Source of the DNA: Echinostoma caproni
Taxonomy: Eukaryota > Platyhelminthes > Trematoda > Plagiorchiida > Echinostomatidae
DNA: 25,559 bases
Direction: 5' to 3'
Assembly: GCA_900618425.1 (NCBI GenBank)
Contig: UZAN01042235.1
Span: 3,028-28,586 of the forward strand
The stretch's first letter is position 1. The number at the start of each line of letters is the position of its first letter. Under the pieces are notes generated by a model. That model was not told where the DNA came from. It was given only the letters and a program-made list of their open reading frames with translations, and did no database searches. This document shows, one piece after another, positions 1-9,602 of the stretch. Both the position numbers and the translations under genes were made by a program.

Positions 1-19
1 ATAAAGCGTGTGTGTATGT

Positions 20-31
20 GGGGGGGGGGGG
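20..31 (+). repeat. Poly-G tract
   Basis: Twelve consecutive G residues follow a short TG-rich run. It is a simple sequence tract and may also mark an assembly-sensitive spot at the window edge. Confidence 0.8.
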
Positions 32-124
32 TCCAGGGTTCAGATACCGATCACCCGGGCCGTGAATAAGATGACACGCCGAAATCGTTTTGGCATGTCA
101 TCTCATATATCACTATTTTATTGT

Positions 125-176
125 TCTTTCTCCTGCTCTCCTCCCTCCCGCCCGTCTCCAATCTGCTCCCGTTCAG
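125..176 (+). promoter_or_regulatory. Splice acceptor with long polypyrimidine tract
   Basis: About 50 bases are almost entirely C and T, in the CTCC/TCCC style, and end in TTCAG at 172-176. This is one of the strongest acceptor-like sites in the window, and it decides the start of the putative terminal exon. Confidence 0.5.
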
Positions 177-320
177 CGAGGTTTTCCCACGATCACATTC
201 ACCTTCGTTCTTCTGGGTGTCATAATCGCCTTGACTGGCTTGCTCTGGCTCAATCGACGCATCCGCCCCCTAGTGACCGAGCCATCCTATTCTATCCTCA
301 CACCTACCCACAACGACTAG
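177..320 (+). CDS. Putative last exon of an unidentified single-pass membrane protein
   Basis: Seen: a long pyrimidine tract (about 127-174) ends in a clean CAG acceptor at 174-176 and is followed by an open frame of 47 codons and a TAG. The frame begins RGFPTITFTF, contains a hydrophobic stretch of about 20 residues (ITFTFVLLG to TGLLWL), then NRRIRPL, then the tail VTEPSYSILTPTHND. Inference: one transmembrane helix with the basic cluster on the cytoplasmic side, so a type I membrane protein with a short tail. YSIL fits the YxxPhi consensus used for endosomal or lysosomal sorting (established knowledge of the motif; its function here is inferred). Codon third positions are rich in C and G, unlike the surrounding DNA. 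The exon start assumes phase 0 at 177; earlier exons lie outside the window. I do not recognise the family. Confidence 0.5.
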   Translation, partial: RGFPTITFTFVLLGVIIALTGLLWLNRRIRPLVTEPSYSILTPTHND

Positions 321-401
321 ACGACTGGTGCTCAGCATAATCATAATCTTCGCTTCCGCCCACCCGTCCGTCCGTCGGTCTGTATCGAGGGCTTTTGAAT
401 G

Positions 402-680
402 TTATTTATTAGTAAGATTTCTTACTGTGAATTGACTCATTCGTGCTACTGTTTTTACCAGAAAAAATAAATTAAGTTCATTGAAATCACCCCTATTCCC
501 CAGTTGAGAATCATCTGGTCTGAGCAAATCCGATTGGTAGTGTTTCATTCTGGTGTTGCTTTTGCTTTGGTTGTCCAGCCATGTTTCCCGTAGCAAAACG
601 CTCGAATTCTCTAAGTTCTCTGTGCTGTTCTTTTGCACTCGTATCCATTGTGGGGATCCGCAAGACTGACGCCAATTGAA
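402..680 (-). pseudogene. Possible LINE endonuclease fragment
   Basis: The minus-strand frame 638-402 reads SSVLLRETWLDNQSK, and about 20 residues later LLRPDDSQLGNRG. The ETWL motif followed by an R-D/S...RGG-type segment is the usual start of the apurinic-type endonuclease of CR1/Jockey-like LINEs (established knowledge of the family), where typical copies read QETWL followed by a GRGGG-like loop. Here the Gly-rich loop is eroded and nothing endonuclease-like continues after it. The frame can be extended a little upstream past 638 without an ATG. It is probably a decayed scrap rather than a gene; the similarity is short and could be chance. Confidence 0.35.
466..471 (+). terminator. Candidate poly(A) signal AATAAA
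   Basis: A canonical AATAAA lies 146 bases downstream of the TAG that ends the putative membrane-protein exon, a normal 3'-UTR distance. It overlaps a minus-strand LINE-like ORF, so it could also be fortuitous in AT-rich DNA. Confidence 0.3.
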
Positions 681-3600
681 ACTACAAGCTCGGACGTCCT
701 GTCGGTTCCAACTAGCACATATGCACAGTTATTCTATCGGAACACAGCCATAAATAACATCAAAATTGTCCGGTAGATTACCGGAAGGCGATTCTCACTT
801 GTTCTGTGAATACAATACGGAAAAGTTACACAACTTGGGTCGTTGCAGAAAGGTCTGCGACGGGTCAGCGAGGCGGAGAATGTCGTTAGGATCAATGTTT
901 ATTTGGTGTGTGTTTGTGTGTAGGTATGCGCGAACGTACAATCACGGTCGAATTGAGCGCAAAGCGGCTACGGGGCATATTCTGGTCGAGCGACAACAAA
1001 ATGATGAGGGGATCAATCTTAGAACCAGACAAAACATTAGGCCCGGTACAGAGGACGATTAGCTGAGGTAAAGCAAAACAATCGGTCATATGGATGCACG
1101 AAAATATTATACATGCACAACTTACAAATATTTTCAAAACAGCACCGTGATGACCATGATCCTAACTTGTTTACGGCGTCCGCCGAGACTCGAATGGAAG
1201 ACTGAAACAACTACTGTGCCAGGTACACGCTCGACATGTAGCTAATTACAATCAATCGGATAAAGTATCTCATCTCGGAATTCTTTTCTGTATGATTTTG
1301 TGCTCAGTGACTCATATCTCCCGCATTCAGACGCCATATTGACAAGGGTAACGCGCTCGTCATTTGTCTGCTGCGTTTAGTGATTGCAACGCGTTGGAGA
1401 GGTTTAGTGATATTGAAAAATTCAGATCAATTCCAGCACGTATAAGGTACTCAAACAGTGTAACAGATCCAAATCCGCCATGGTATGATATGTAAAGCCG
1501 AAACATCTGCAAATCAATCATTAACGAACTGTAAACCCGAAAAAACCTCTCGGAGAAAGGTAAGCGTAGATTTCTACATCTAGCCTCAAACTCTGTGAAT
1601 CATGCATTGGGGATGAAGACGGTGCTTGAGTCGAGCGTTTTTGGTTTGAAAGACGCGGCTGCTCAATGCGGTCGTCTGGATAAACAAGAAGTAAATAATT
1701 CGCGTAATTCAATCAAGCAGAAAAACGGTTAGTGTGAGCGGATACTCAGGAAAAACGGATGGATTTTTGTTTACTGGAGGGGCGAAAAGAATTTTGAGTT
1801 AAATTAGCCCGACATGTAGAACGACTACTACTGATGTGAGACACTACTCACTTGTGAGTAGTATGCAAGATGCGATCAGCGGTTTCTTTCAACTACCAAA
1901 AATCAATAAGACCTGTTGTAGCAAACTGCTGGTGTTCGGTATGGTGAATACCAGAATTCGCATCTAATAGTGAATCGTACCATCAACTATCCTGTGTGCG
2001 TGTGGGGATTCTGCAACCTTGTTTCAAATGAGATATTTTGTTGTATGAATGATAATTAAACCATATTTCGAACATTATTGGCAATAGATAACTACCTTGA
2101 CCAGCACCGACTTTCGGAATTATAACATCACTGACAGGATCTGTGGAAAGAAGAGCGGCAATTCAGCAAGCGGATTCACGATCGAGGTTTTCTGATGGCT
2201 TCGGGTGCTTTCTCGAGTAGCGGTCAACCGAACTGGCTAAACTGTGTGAGGTTTTAGGTCCTGGTGCACATACTCGCACATAGGAGTGGTACCTTATGGC
2301 ATTTAATAGCCACACGAAAATACCGCGGTTCATAGCATATCGGTTATTATTTGATGGCATCAAAACAAGGATTTGATCTGCGTGCAGCAGTAGTAGAAAA
2401 TATCTAGGTTATTCTTACCCGAAATTTGGACCGGAATTCGAAGTGAATTAGTCATCCGTGCCTAAAGAGTGGAATAACATGGAACGTGATATCGTTCCAA
2501 ATATTCTACAGATTGGTCAATGTACTTCGTACGGTAGCCTGCTTTAGGGAATGCTCTTTATTTGTTCATACATTCCATGATTCTAACTTGTTCACTGTCA
2601 ACCTATCAAACCAATCGTTTTTAGTTCCTTTCCACTGCATGCCGTGGAGTCGATGAGCAACCTTTGGAACAGCCACTTTTGACGGCGTGTTTGCAGAGTG
2701 GTTCAAAGTAATTTCACATGTTCGATTATGTTCCCATTGATATGGATTTCCATGTGTTTTCCATCGATCCTTAGGGCTGCTCGGGGTCATTCAGTGTGAT
2801 AAGATTCCGTGTTGGAGGTAGTATTTGAATGACCTTGAGAGCGACTGGTTCAGACACCGATTTGGTCGCCATCCACGCGTCACGCTCTGGTTGTCTTCGT
2901 AAGCCTTGATGATGGCTCTTCTTATTGCCTAGGTCCGATTCAAAAAGCGATTGTTGTCTCCGAGTGAAGCCCTGTCACGTGAGCTGTGCATTTGAGCCTA
3001 TATTATGTGGTGATAAGCGATGCCGAGCTGGGTTAACTGGAGTGCACATATTAGGGGCCTGTTTCGGGGACATGAGTCCAGCCAATTCATTCACTATACC
3101 TAGGGTGATCAATAAAATATCCAGGTATCATTAGAAACGGCATAGACTCCTTGTAAGCCTCATGAATGTGCATGGTTTATTGTTTAAGAACAAGGTACGG
3201 TTGACTCTAAACAGAATGTAGTTGCATCACTCTATGGAATGTATTATCTGCCTGTCTTCTTCACAAGTTCAGATCGATAACAATACCGCGATCCCCAGCT
3301 GTTTGCTCACAGTACAATGAAAAGCGGTTCGCTTGTGGGATGAGGATATCTTAGTGTAGGGGAATCAAAGTTAAGCATCATTCCACCTCATGTGTCTACA
3401 CTGTGGAAAAGGATGGGGTGAGGAACTGTGGTGATCCAGGCGTACGTGATGACGCCTATCCTGGTACGGCGCGTCACAGTTTCTGGACACCTGCGATCAA
3501 TCAAATTTGAAAGTTGACGTCAATGGAGCGCATACGTGTCACGGCTTCTGACTACACACCATAGGTAGATCGTGCCAGCCAATCCGAGACAGTGCAGATA

Positions 3601-3720
3601 GAAGCAGAATTATGCGATCAATACTGCAATACGATTGGTGGAAGACTAGATAATTATTGATATTCTTTTATACGTACTATCTAATCGCCCTTATTTCTTC
3701 CAATAAACAAACTACCATCC
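681..3720. other. Stretch without recognisable genes
   Basis: Only short ORFs occur here on either strand (98, 81, 66, 74 and 69 codons among them). None shows a domain motif, convincing splice context or biased codon use. No tRNA, rRNA or LINE signature was recognised. It is best read as intergenic or intronic DNA. Confidence 0.6.
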
Positions 3721-3862
3721 TTGTGGTCTTTTTCTTGCGTCTCAGTTACGTGGGATATTGCGTGTCAGTGCCATTGCGGTCCAGTGCTTCCGTGATAGCT
3801 GATCCTTGATTCGTGTCCTGTGATTTCTATTGCATGGTTTGTGTTCCGAGTTCCGTGCGTAT

Positions 3863-3874
3863 TACTACTACTAC
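3863..3874 (+). repeat. Short (TAC)4 microsatellite
   Basis: Four TAC units, followed by further interrupted TAC units to about 3883. It sits 54 bp upstream of the hammerhead-like hairpin, so it could belong to the same element remnant. Confidence 0.7.
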
Positions 3875-3927
3875 GATTACTACAGGAACATCGACAACCT
3901 AACTAGATCTAACTTGATTGTAAACCT

Positions 3928-3967
3928 GCCTTGAGAAAGGTTACCTACGGTAACCGAAACGTCGGCG
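3928..3967 (+). ncRNA. Degenerate hammerhead-like motif of Penelope-element type
   Basis: Seen: GCC (3928-3930), TTGAGAAA (3931-3938), a perfect 7-bp hairpin GGTTACC-TAC-GGTAACC (3939-3955), then GAAAC (3956-3960), GTC (3961-3963) and GGCG. The order stem I / CUGANGA-like box / stem II / GAAA / very short stem III / UH / stem I is that of the minimal hammerhead ribozymes carried by Penelope-like retroelements (established knowledge). The ACGT between GAAA and the cleavage C is self-complementary, as in hammerheads that act as dimers. However, the first core box is TTGAGA rather than CTGANGA, so self-cleavage is doubtful. It is most likely the fossil end of such an element. Confidence 0.4.
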
Positions 3968-4832
3968 AATATAATTCTCTGCCAATATCACTGTTATTAA
4001 CATTCTAACATTCACAGTAGAGGTTAAGTAGTTCCGATGCTCATCGTACAGTTTGTACCTCAATAATCTTAAAAACCATAGGGATGTAGTTTCGTCATGT
4101 CGTCAGGAGTAAACCAGTGATCGACACGAAATTGTCAAATGTGGTTTCTCGTTTTTTAAGAAAGTTGACTTGAACGTACTGTGTTGTTGTAATGGTCAAA
4201 CTCCATACATGAGCTTTTTACTAGCTGTCACAAAAATCCGATTCTCCTTTGGTGTGAGGGGCAAAGTGCACGGGAGTTTCGCACCAATTTCCATGGATCA
4301 AGAGTAACCTGGATACGTTTCGCACGTGGATCGATTAAAGTTAGGATGAGTAGCTTCTTAAATAAATATTTTACAAGAAACTATTTCATTTTTAAAATAA
4401 TTTTCCATCAAATTTTTACTGCATCGGTCTGTTCAAGTCAAGTCAAGAAACGATTTATGTATACGAAGGATGAATTTTCAGCAATTTACAGTGGACTTAT
4501 AAAACCAGTTGCGAACAACGAAAAACAATATAAGAATTTCTATACTCTAGTAAATGAGAGAAAAACATAGTGCAAGAGTTTTTCCCTAAGGCGGGTGAGA
4601 ATAGCCTGATGATCAACCAATAACGGAGCAATGTATGGAGTTACACTGTTTCTTTATGTGGAAAAAAGCGCGGAAAGGAGTTGATTTTTGGAGTGAGTTC
4701 GGGGATTCGACAGGGCTTTCATGATATCTTAGTGCAGAAAGAGCTGACTGTTGACAGTTAATAGCCACAATTTGAACTCATTCAATGTGTTCTACCTTTT
4801 TATATGAGAGAAATGAAAGGTTTCATTTGATT
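3968..4832. other. Stretch without recognisable genes
   Basis: AT-rich sequence with one 74-codon ORF (4346-4570, +) that is rich in Phe, Ile and Lys, as expected of AT-rich noncoding DNA. No motif, RNA gene or further repeat was recognised. Confidence 0.55.
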
Positions 4833-4897
4833 ACATGAAGAATTCGTCGTGTAAATGAGACGTGAGTTGAAAAGATGGGAAGCACTGGACAGCTGTT
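4833..4897 (-). repeat. SINE fragment, inverted partner copy
   Basis: Read on the minus strand, this starts ACAGCTGTCCAGTGCTTCCC and continues through TTTACAC...GAATTC.TCATGTA. It matches the plus-strand copy at 5132-5200 with few differences. The two copies face each other about 235 bp apart. Only the non-tRNA body of the SINE is recognisable in this copy. Confidence 0.65.
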
Positions 4898-5020
4898 GTG
4901 AAAGTTTCCAACCGAGTCATAATCCTGGGGGCTAGTGATGAGATGAGCGAGGTCCGTTGCCCGCAACATGCTCGCAAAGATGGGTTATGCTGTATTGTTT
5001 AAATGGAAAATGAAAAACGG

Positions 5021-5200
5021 TCTGAGCATCTGCCCGTTGGGTAGTATGCTTACGTTCTATTTGTGAGTTCCTGAGTTCGATCCCCAGTTAGGTCGATGGA
5101 TTCGCACTGCTGATGAGACCCAACCAATTCGAAACAGCTGTCCAGTGCTTCCCAGTATTTCAGCTCACGCCTCGTTTACACAGAATTCCTCATGTATTTT
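5021..5200 (+). repeat. tRNA-derived SINE, best copy
   Basis: An A-box-like element TCTGCCCGTTGGGTAG (5029-5044) and a good B box GAGTTCGATCCCC (5073-5085) have tRNA-promoter spacing. After the B box comes a body that recurs elsewhere in the window: GGTCGATGGATTCGCAC..., then CCAATTCGAAACAGCTGTCC, then TTCAGCTCACG. The body is shared with the minus-strand copies at 4833-4897 and 9311-9420, so it is a dispersed family and not a single-copy tRNA gene. Such elements are transcribed by RNA polymerase III and moved by a partner LINE (established knowledge). The 5' and 3' limits are approximate; no clear target-site duplication was found. Confidence 0.65.
5073..5085 (+). promoter_or_regulatory. Pol III B box of the SINE
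   Basis: GAGTTCGATCCCC matches the GGTTCGANTCC consensus and lies 29 bases after the A-box-like element at 5029-5044. Confidence 0.5.
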
Positions 5201-5489
5201 CAATGGATCAATATCTGTGCATGCGCAGAGGAGACTTAGACCAGGCAACGATCACATTGTGCACTAGTTTGAACTTCTGTGGATATCGCTGTTGTTAATT
5301 AAAATTATATCGTGCATTCAGTTTACCTCTTCAGTGCTGTTTTATGCGAGCGCATTTCGAAATTTAGCAAGTCGGTAAGTAGTTATGATCGTAATACCGA
5401 TGGAACGGTTTATCTCCTTTCATCAACATAGTAGTGATGTGATATGGCCAAGTTGACAAACCGTGTATCAAATAAAACCGCATGTATAG

Positions 5490-6010
5490 CTCCCCTTGCG
5501 GTTCGAAGGACTATGTTCTCTTGAATGTTTCCAAGACCTCTCAGTTCCGGGTACCATAAACACCAATCTTCGTTCCGTAGCTAAATTTAGTTTCCATTCT
5601 TCTCAGTTCCATGAAAATGTGCTTTCTCTTACTACCTCACCCTTATTCTCCCTCCACCTTGCTTTTGTGCTGTGCCCCAGGTCGATTTCGCATTTCAGAC
5701 CGTGAGGTTGTTCATTTCCACCCATCTTCCTTTTTATGAAAGTATAAGTGTGTCCCATCCTCGTACGGTACAGTCATGCACGGAATGGTGCTCTTTCCTT
5801 CTCCTCATCCTCTCTGCTCAATCCTATTCTACATGCGATCATTCGTTCCGGGGTTGACTCTTCCTTAACGCTCGATATGACATGACTAGCTCGCGGCCGG
5901 GAGGTTGTTTCTTCATGCCTTTCTATCACTGTTACTTGAAGTTTTGTTCACTCGCGCCGGTCTCATTTATACTCGCTTCCTTTTCATATTCCCGTCACTC
6001 CAGATCCCAG
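5490..6010 (+). other. Pyrimidine-rich block with splice-like sites
   Basis: The plus strand is markedly C/T-rich over about 500 bases (runs such as TTCTCCCTCCACC and CCTTCTCCTCATCCTC), and ORFs here (69 and 61 codons) owe their openness to that bias. Within it, CCCCAG (5675-5680) is followed by 21 bases and then a GTGAGG donor at 5702. A homopurine/homopyrimidine bias can also reflect intron structure. No protein family was recognised. Confidence 0.35.
5681..5701 (+). CDS. Speculative 21-nt micro-exon
   Basis: The 21 bases between a strong acceptor (pyrimidine tract plus CCCCAG) and a GTGAGG donor would encode VDFAFQT in one frame and keep the reading frame. Micro-exons of this size are well known in flatworm micro-exon genes. 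Neighbouring exons were not identified, so this rests on splice-site appearance alone. Confidence 0.15.
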
Positions 6011-8222
6011 AATACCTGTCATTATTGTCAAGTGTCTGCTTCTGAGTAACATGGCTGGTTTGCAGTCGTTCTCGTCAGAATAACCTAATGTAAAAAGCCT
6101 CCCTATCCGTTTTTCCTATTGTCTGTTCAAAATCGGAATCAAATAACTGCATCTGCGGTGAATTCTCCGCGTCCTTACATTCCACAAGTAGCGTTGTTTG
6201 TAGACCATAGGGTTTACCAAACTATGGGAAATCATCCCAACTCTGTGATAATAAACAAAACAAGATTAGTGACCATTTATTACGGCATGTGGCACGACAG
6301 TTAGGTTACCCTTATGCTACGAAAACCGTAGTATCATGTCTGTTCGGTTTACTTCGTGCACTTTGGGAAACCCATATTATCAGCATGTTATCCTAGGTCG
6401 AGCAGTGCACTGTAATACAAATCAATTGAGTTATATCTTAGTGTTCTTTACGAAGATATAGTTTTCATTCTGAAAAGCCATACAGACTGTTTCGGTAAAC
6501 AAAGAATCAAGTCGGATGACCCCGTCTCGATGTGAGCACCATCTAAAACTGAAATATACGCATAAACGTTTATAAAGCTATATAGATCCAAATACTTGAC
6601 GGTCATCGGCAGCCACGATCGGGTGTAACTGTTTTGCACTCAAATGTACCATTCATCAAATGCTACACACAAAATTGCAGCATGGTAGCAGATTCCATAT
6701 ATTTTTCAATCTTTTCCACGTATTTCCGGTGTTGAGTGTTTTATGTGTAGCAAGCTTGGGCCCGAGAGTGCACCAGGATGTACCCGTTGAACGAAAGAAC
6801 CCAAAATTGGCAGAATATCAAGGCAGACTAGAAACTTCTCTGACAACCTGCACGTGGGAGAAAACACGAACAATGGCCAAGAATGCCCAGCGAAACCGAA
6901 ACATGACTAATACTCAAACGCATTTCATAGACATCCAAACCGCTTTTTCGCTCTATTGCTTATCAAACGCCCATACGGACAAACAGGTATCATTTTTTCC
7001 ACGCACCATCAGCTGTGATCTCTGGTGTCAGACAACCGACTGGGACACATTCCCACATGAACCGATACGGATGAAGGGTCCTCTATTCAATCAACCACAC
7101 TTTTGACAATGCGTGTATTATGAATCAGATAGGTTCTTATCAACCTGAGATCATGTTGAATAAAGGCCGAAACATCAGGCTTAGGTCTAGGGGATGGGGT
7201 GAACAGTAGACAAAGTTTGTTTTATAGGCTTGAACTGTTTGGGTTGAAGAAGCTCGATGTCCCATAGGTGCCACCTCTGAAGCAACTCCTTTATATGAAG
7301 GCGAGGCAAAGTTCCATTTTTTGAGTGTTACCTGTAGGACAATAATCTTATACAAAGAGGAGTGAAAAAGAGCGGAAAGATAGGCGATTAGTTAAAATTC
7401 AGTAAAGTACATAGCCGCAAAAAGACATACTTGCTTTTCATGTCTACCTACATATCCGTAGTGTAATGCAAATAATTGAATGTCAGCCGTTTCTGTACGA
7501 CTCATATAGAAGAGCGCATGAGCCCGTATCGGCTACGGTTTGAAATGTCTGTGCAGTACTCGCGGTCAGTGGGAAAATCAGGAAGTTGACTTGCAAAAGT
7601 TTTTCAATTGTTTTTAACTGTCTGTTTTAGATCAATCCCCCCCCACTTAGTAGACCACTGGAGTGATATGATCCAAAATTGACCGGTGTGTTGATGTATC
7701 AGGTATGATTTGATGAAAAAGACAAAATACGGTGATCACTCCTTTGAATCTTCCTCGGCTTGTAAAATACATACAAAAAGTCAATGTTGTTCTCGTTTTG
7801 CACTTTTCATTGGATTCACTACGTTGAATAAAACGCGCAACTACGTCGTTGCCGCTAGATACAGTTTGCACAGACATGAATTACATTGTTATACGTAGTA
7901 CACCACGACGACAACGTCGTGGTTGCATTATTTCCACGGTATGAGGCACTAAACAATTGCGTCAAAATAGGCGATTAGACGGGATTTTAGAGTTACGCGG
8001 TATGTTTGTTGCAAGGAAAATATCATTTTCATCGCGACTGGCTTGTTTTCCATAGTCCATCCACACAAGCCTCGGACCAGAATAGTTGGGAGATTCCACT
8101 TCGTCTTTGGTGTCTGTTACGAAGCTTGAATTTTATCTCCGGATATTCTTATTGTAAAAATAAAATTAATTTGAAGCACTGAGTCCCCTTTATCCACTTT
8201 TTCATGTTAAGACAAACGTAGC
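6011..8222. other. Mostly featureless stretch
   Basis: Apart from the doubtful ORF at 6660-7106, both strands show only short ORFs with no recognisable product. A 12-mer, ATAGGCGATTAG, occurs at about 7380 and again at about 7968, which is too little to call a repeat. No RNA gene was seen. Confidence 0.5.
6660..7106 (+). CDS. Unrecognised 148-codon ORF, probably not a gene
   Basis: This is one of the longest ATG-started ORFs outside the LINEs. Residues about 14-33 are hydrophobic (FFNLFHVFPVLSVLCVASL) and could pass for a signal anchor. The rest is Thr-, Asn- and Arg-rich with a few Cys and Trp and no motif I know. No neighbouring splice sites or poly(A) signal stand out. Spurious openness is the simplest explanation. 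Confidence 0.12.
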   Translation: MLHTKLQHGSRFHIFFNLFHVFPVLSVLCVASLGPRVHQDVPVERKNPKLAEYQGRLETSLTTCTWEKTRTMAKNAQRNRNMTNTQTHFIDIQTAFSLYCLSNAHTDKQVSFFPRTISCDLWCQTTDWDTFPHEPIRMKGPLFNQPHF

Positions 8223-8334
8223 GAGATGTTAACATTTCGTTCATTCATCATAATTGAACAAACCTAAGTGCTATACACGTGCCTGGTTGTTTTAAGTCAG
8301 CGACTGACAAGATTAAACGAAAAGTTAACATCTC
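8223..8334. repeat. Foldback element with 19-bp inverted ends
   Basis: GAGATGTTAACATTTCGTT at 8223-8241 is the reverse complement of AACGAAAAGTTAACATCTC at 8316-8334 with a single mismatch. The unit is 112 bp and has no coding capacity. This is the build of a small MITE or foldback insertion. I could not identify a convincing target-site duplication, and no second copy was found in the window. Confidence 0.5.
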
Positions 8335-8797
8335 ACGACATTAACCCTTTTCACATATTTATAAACTGAATTCAAAATAGTGCATGAAGATAGTGCGTCC
8401 GTCAGAAAGACTGTTCCTATGTGACGACCGAATAGCGTATGGATCAGGCATTGGTATTGTTCACTAGATCGCCATTCCACCCCACCCACCCCTGATTATT
8501 CAGTTGAATCGCGCGTCCTGTCTGCTACGCTGAACCTCTATCATGCTTACCCACACTCGATCCAGTGAAGCTGTTCATATCAATCAGGTAAGTAGATTTA
8601 GCCTCCGTGGTAAGCTGTGCAAAGTTCAATCTCGAAAGGTTTGCCGAGTGGCTTTGAACCACATAGAGCTGTAACGCTCCCACCAACCCATGATTTCGGT
8701 TTTCCGAGGTTCGCATCCCGAATCACAGTTTGCGTGTGTCAGTGTCACTTTCAAATAGGACCAGACAAACTGCAATACTGCCGTATGTGAACATTTT
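8335..8797. other. Stretch without a gene; weak tRNA-like promoter boxes
   Basis: Contains TTGCCGAGTGG (8641-8651) and GGTTCGCATCCC (8708-8719), which resemble class II tRNA A and B boxes. The T-arm does not pair, so it is not a tRNA gene; a relic of another SINE is possible. Otherwise nothing was recognised. Confidence 0.35.
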
Positions 8798-9025
8798 GTG
8801 ACGCGCACTTACACATTTGGGTCGGTGAGCAAAGACGAGTGTTGTCGTGTGAACGCACCTCATATGGGGGCTAACTGCTCTCTTCGTTCCTCAAACACTT
8901 GCCACAAATCATGTTACGGATTTGAAGAAGGTTCTCAATGTCCGAAATGGTGCGTCAATGATAAAATTTGCTCTAGAGTCACACCTGTCGACTGCGATAT
9001 CGAAAACTCGGACATCAGTAACTGA
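8798..9025 (+). CDS. Unrecognised cysteine-rich 75-codon ORF
   Basis: The frame has nine cysteines in 75 residues, spaced as CC, C, C, C, C, C, C and C, concentrated between about residues 15 and 66 (segments ANCSLRSSNTCHKSCYGF and CPKWCVNDKICSRV). That is more than expected for random DNA and resembles a small disulfide-rich secreted module. However, there is no signal peptide, the start codon has no special context, and no family pattern was recognised. It could be an exon of a secreted protein or simple coincidence. Confidence 0.15.
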   Translation: MTRTYTFGSVSKDECCRVNAPHMGANCSLRSSNTCHKSCYGFEEGSQCPKWCVNDKICSRVTPVDCDIENSDISN

Positions 9026-9310
9026 TGCTCCGATCAGCTTCTCTCGAAGGCACACGGGAACATTAAGACTGTGCTGACCACCCGGGTACCACCTTTGTTC
9101 CTGGAAACATTGATTCTCTTGTGGGAATGACTGTGACCGATGAACAAACAAGGAGTCTGATTACCGGGCCCAAATGACTGATTCGAGACAGCCTATGATC
9201 GGACGATCCGATATCTTGTTATGTTTATTAGCTTTTCCGATCTTTCAAATATCGGATTCAGCTTAACTCATATTTGCTGGATTTATTCATATACATAGTA
9301 AATGAATTAT

Positions 9311-9420
9311 GAGCTGAACGACTACGAAATACAATGCGGCTGTTTCGAATTCGTTGGGTCCCATTAGAAGTGTGCGAATTCATCGACCCAATTATGATTC
9401 GACTGCAGAATCTCACACCA
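9311..9420 (-). repeat. tRNA-derived SINE, diverged copy
   Basis: Reversed, this reads GTGAGATTCTGCAGTCGAAT (eroded B box), then GGGTCGATGAATTCGCAC, then GGGACCCAACGAATTCGAAACAGC and TTCAGCTCA. It aligns along its whole length with 5063-5168, including the B-box region, but is clearly older. It has a few extra bases around the GCACAC segment. Confidence 0.6.
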
Positions 9421-9602
9421 CAAAATCTACTATTCAATAAATCAAGTTTTACACTACGTTCTCATTCGAATAATTATACACCAGAAATCCTTGGAAATGT
9501 TTTTTAATTCAAAAGAAATGAGTAGACAGTTCTTCCAAATAATCAAGGTATATGGCTGTTCACAGGAACCACGAAAAATGTGAAAACAGTGTTAATATGC
9601 GC

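Noticed and set aside
766..1062. 98-codon plus-strand ORF
   Set aside because: No motif, no splice context and ordinary composition; a minus-strand ORF overlaps it equally well.
4346..4570. 74-codon ORF rich in Lys, Phe and Ile
   Set aside because: Typical of AT-rich noncoding DNA; no motif or context.
7142..7180. Second hammerhead-like motif (CCTGAGA ... GCCGAAACATCAGG)
   Set aside because: CCTGA/TCAGG can pair and GAAAC is present, but the segment between has no stem II, so it is probably chance.
8641..8719. tRNA gene with class II-like A and B boxes
   Set aside because: The T-stem does not pair and no acceptor stem could be found; at most a SINE relic.
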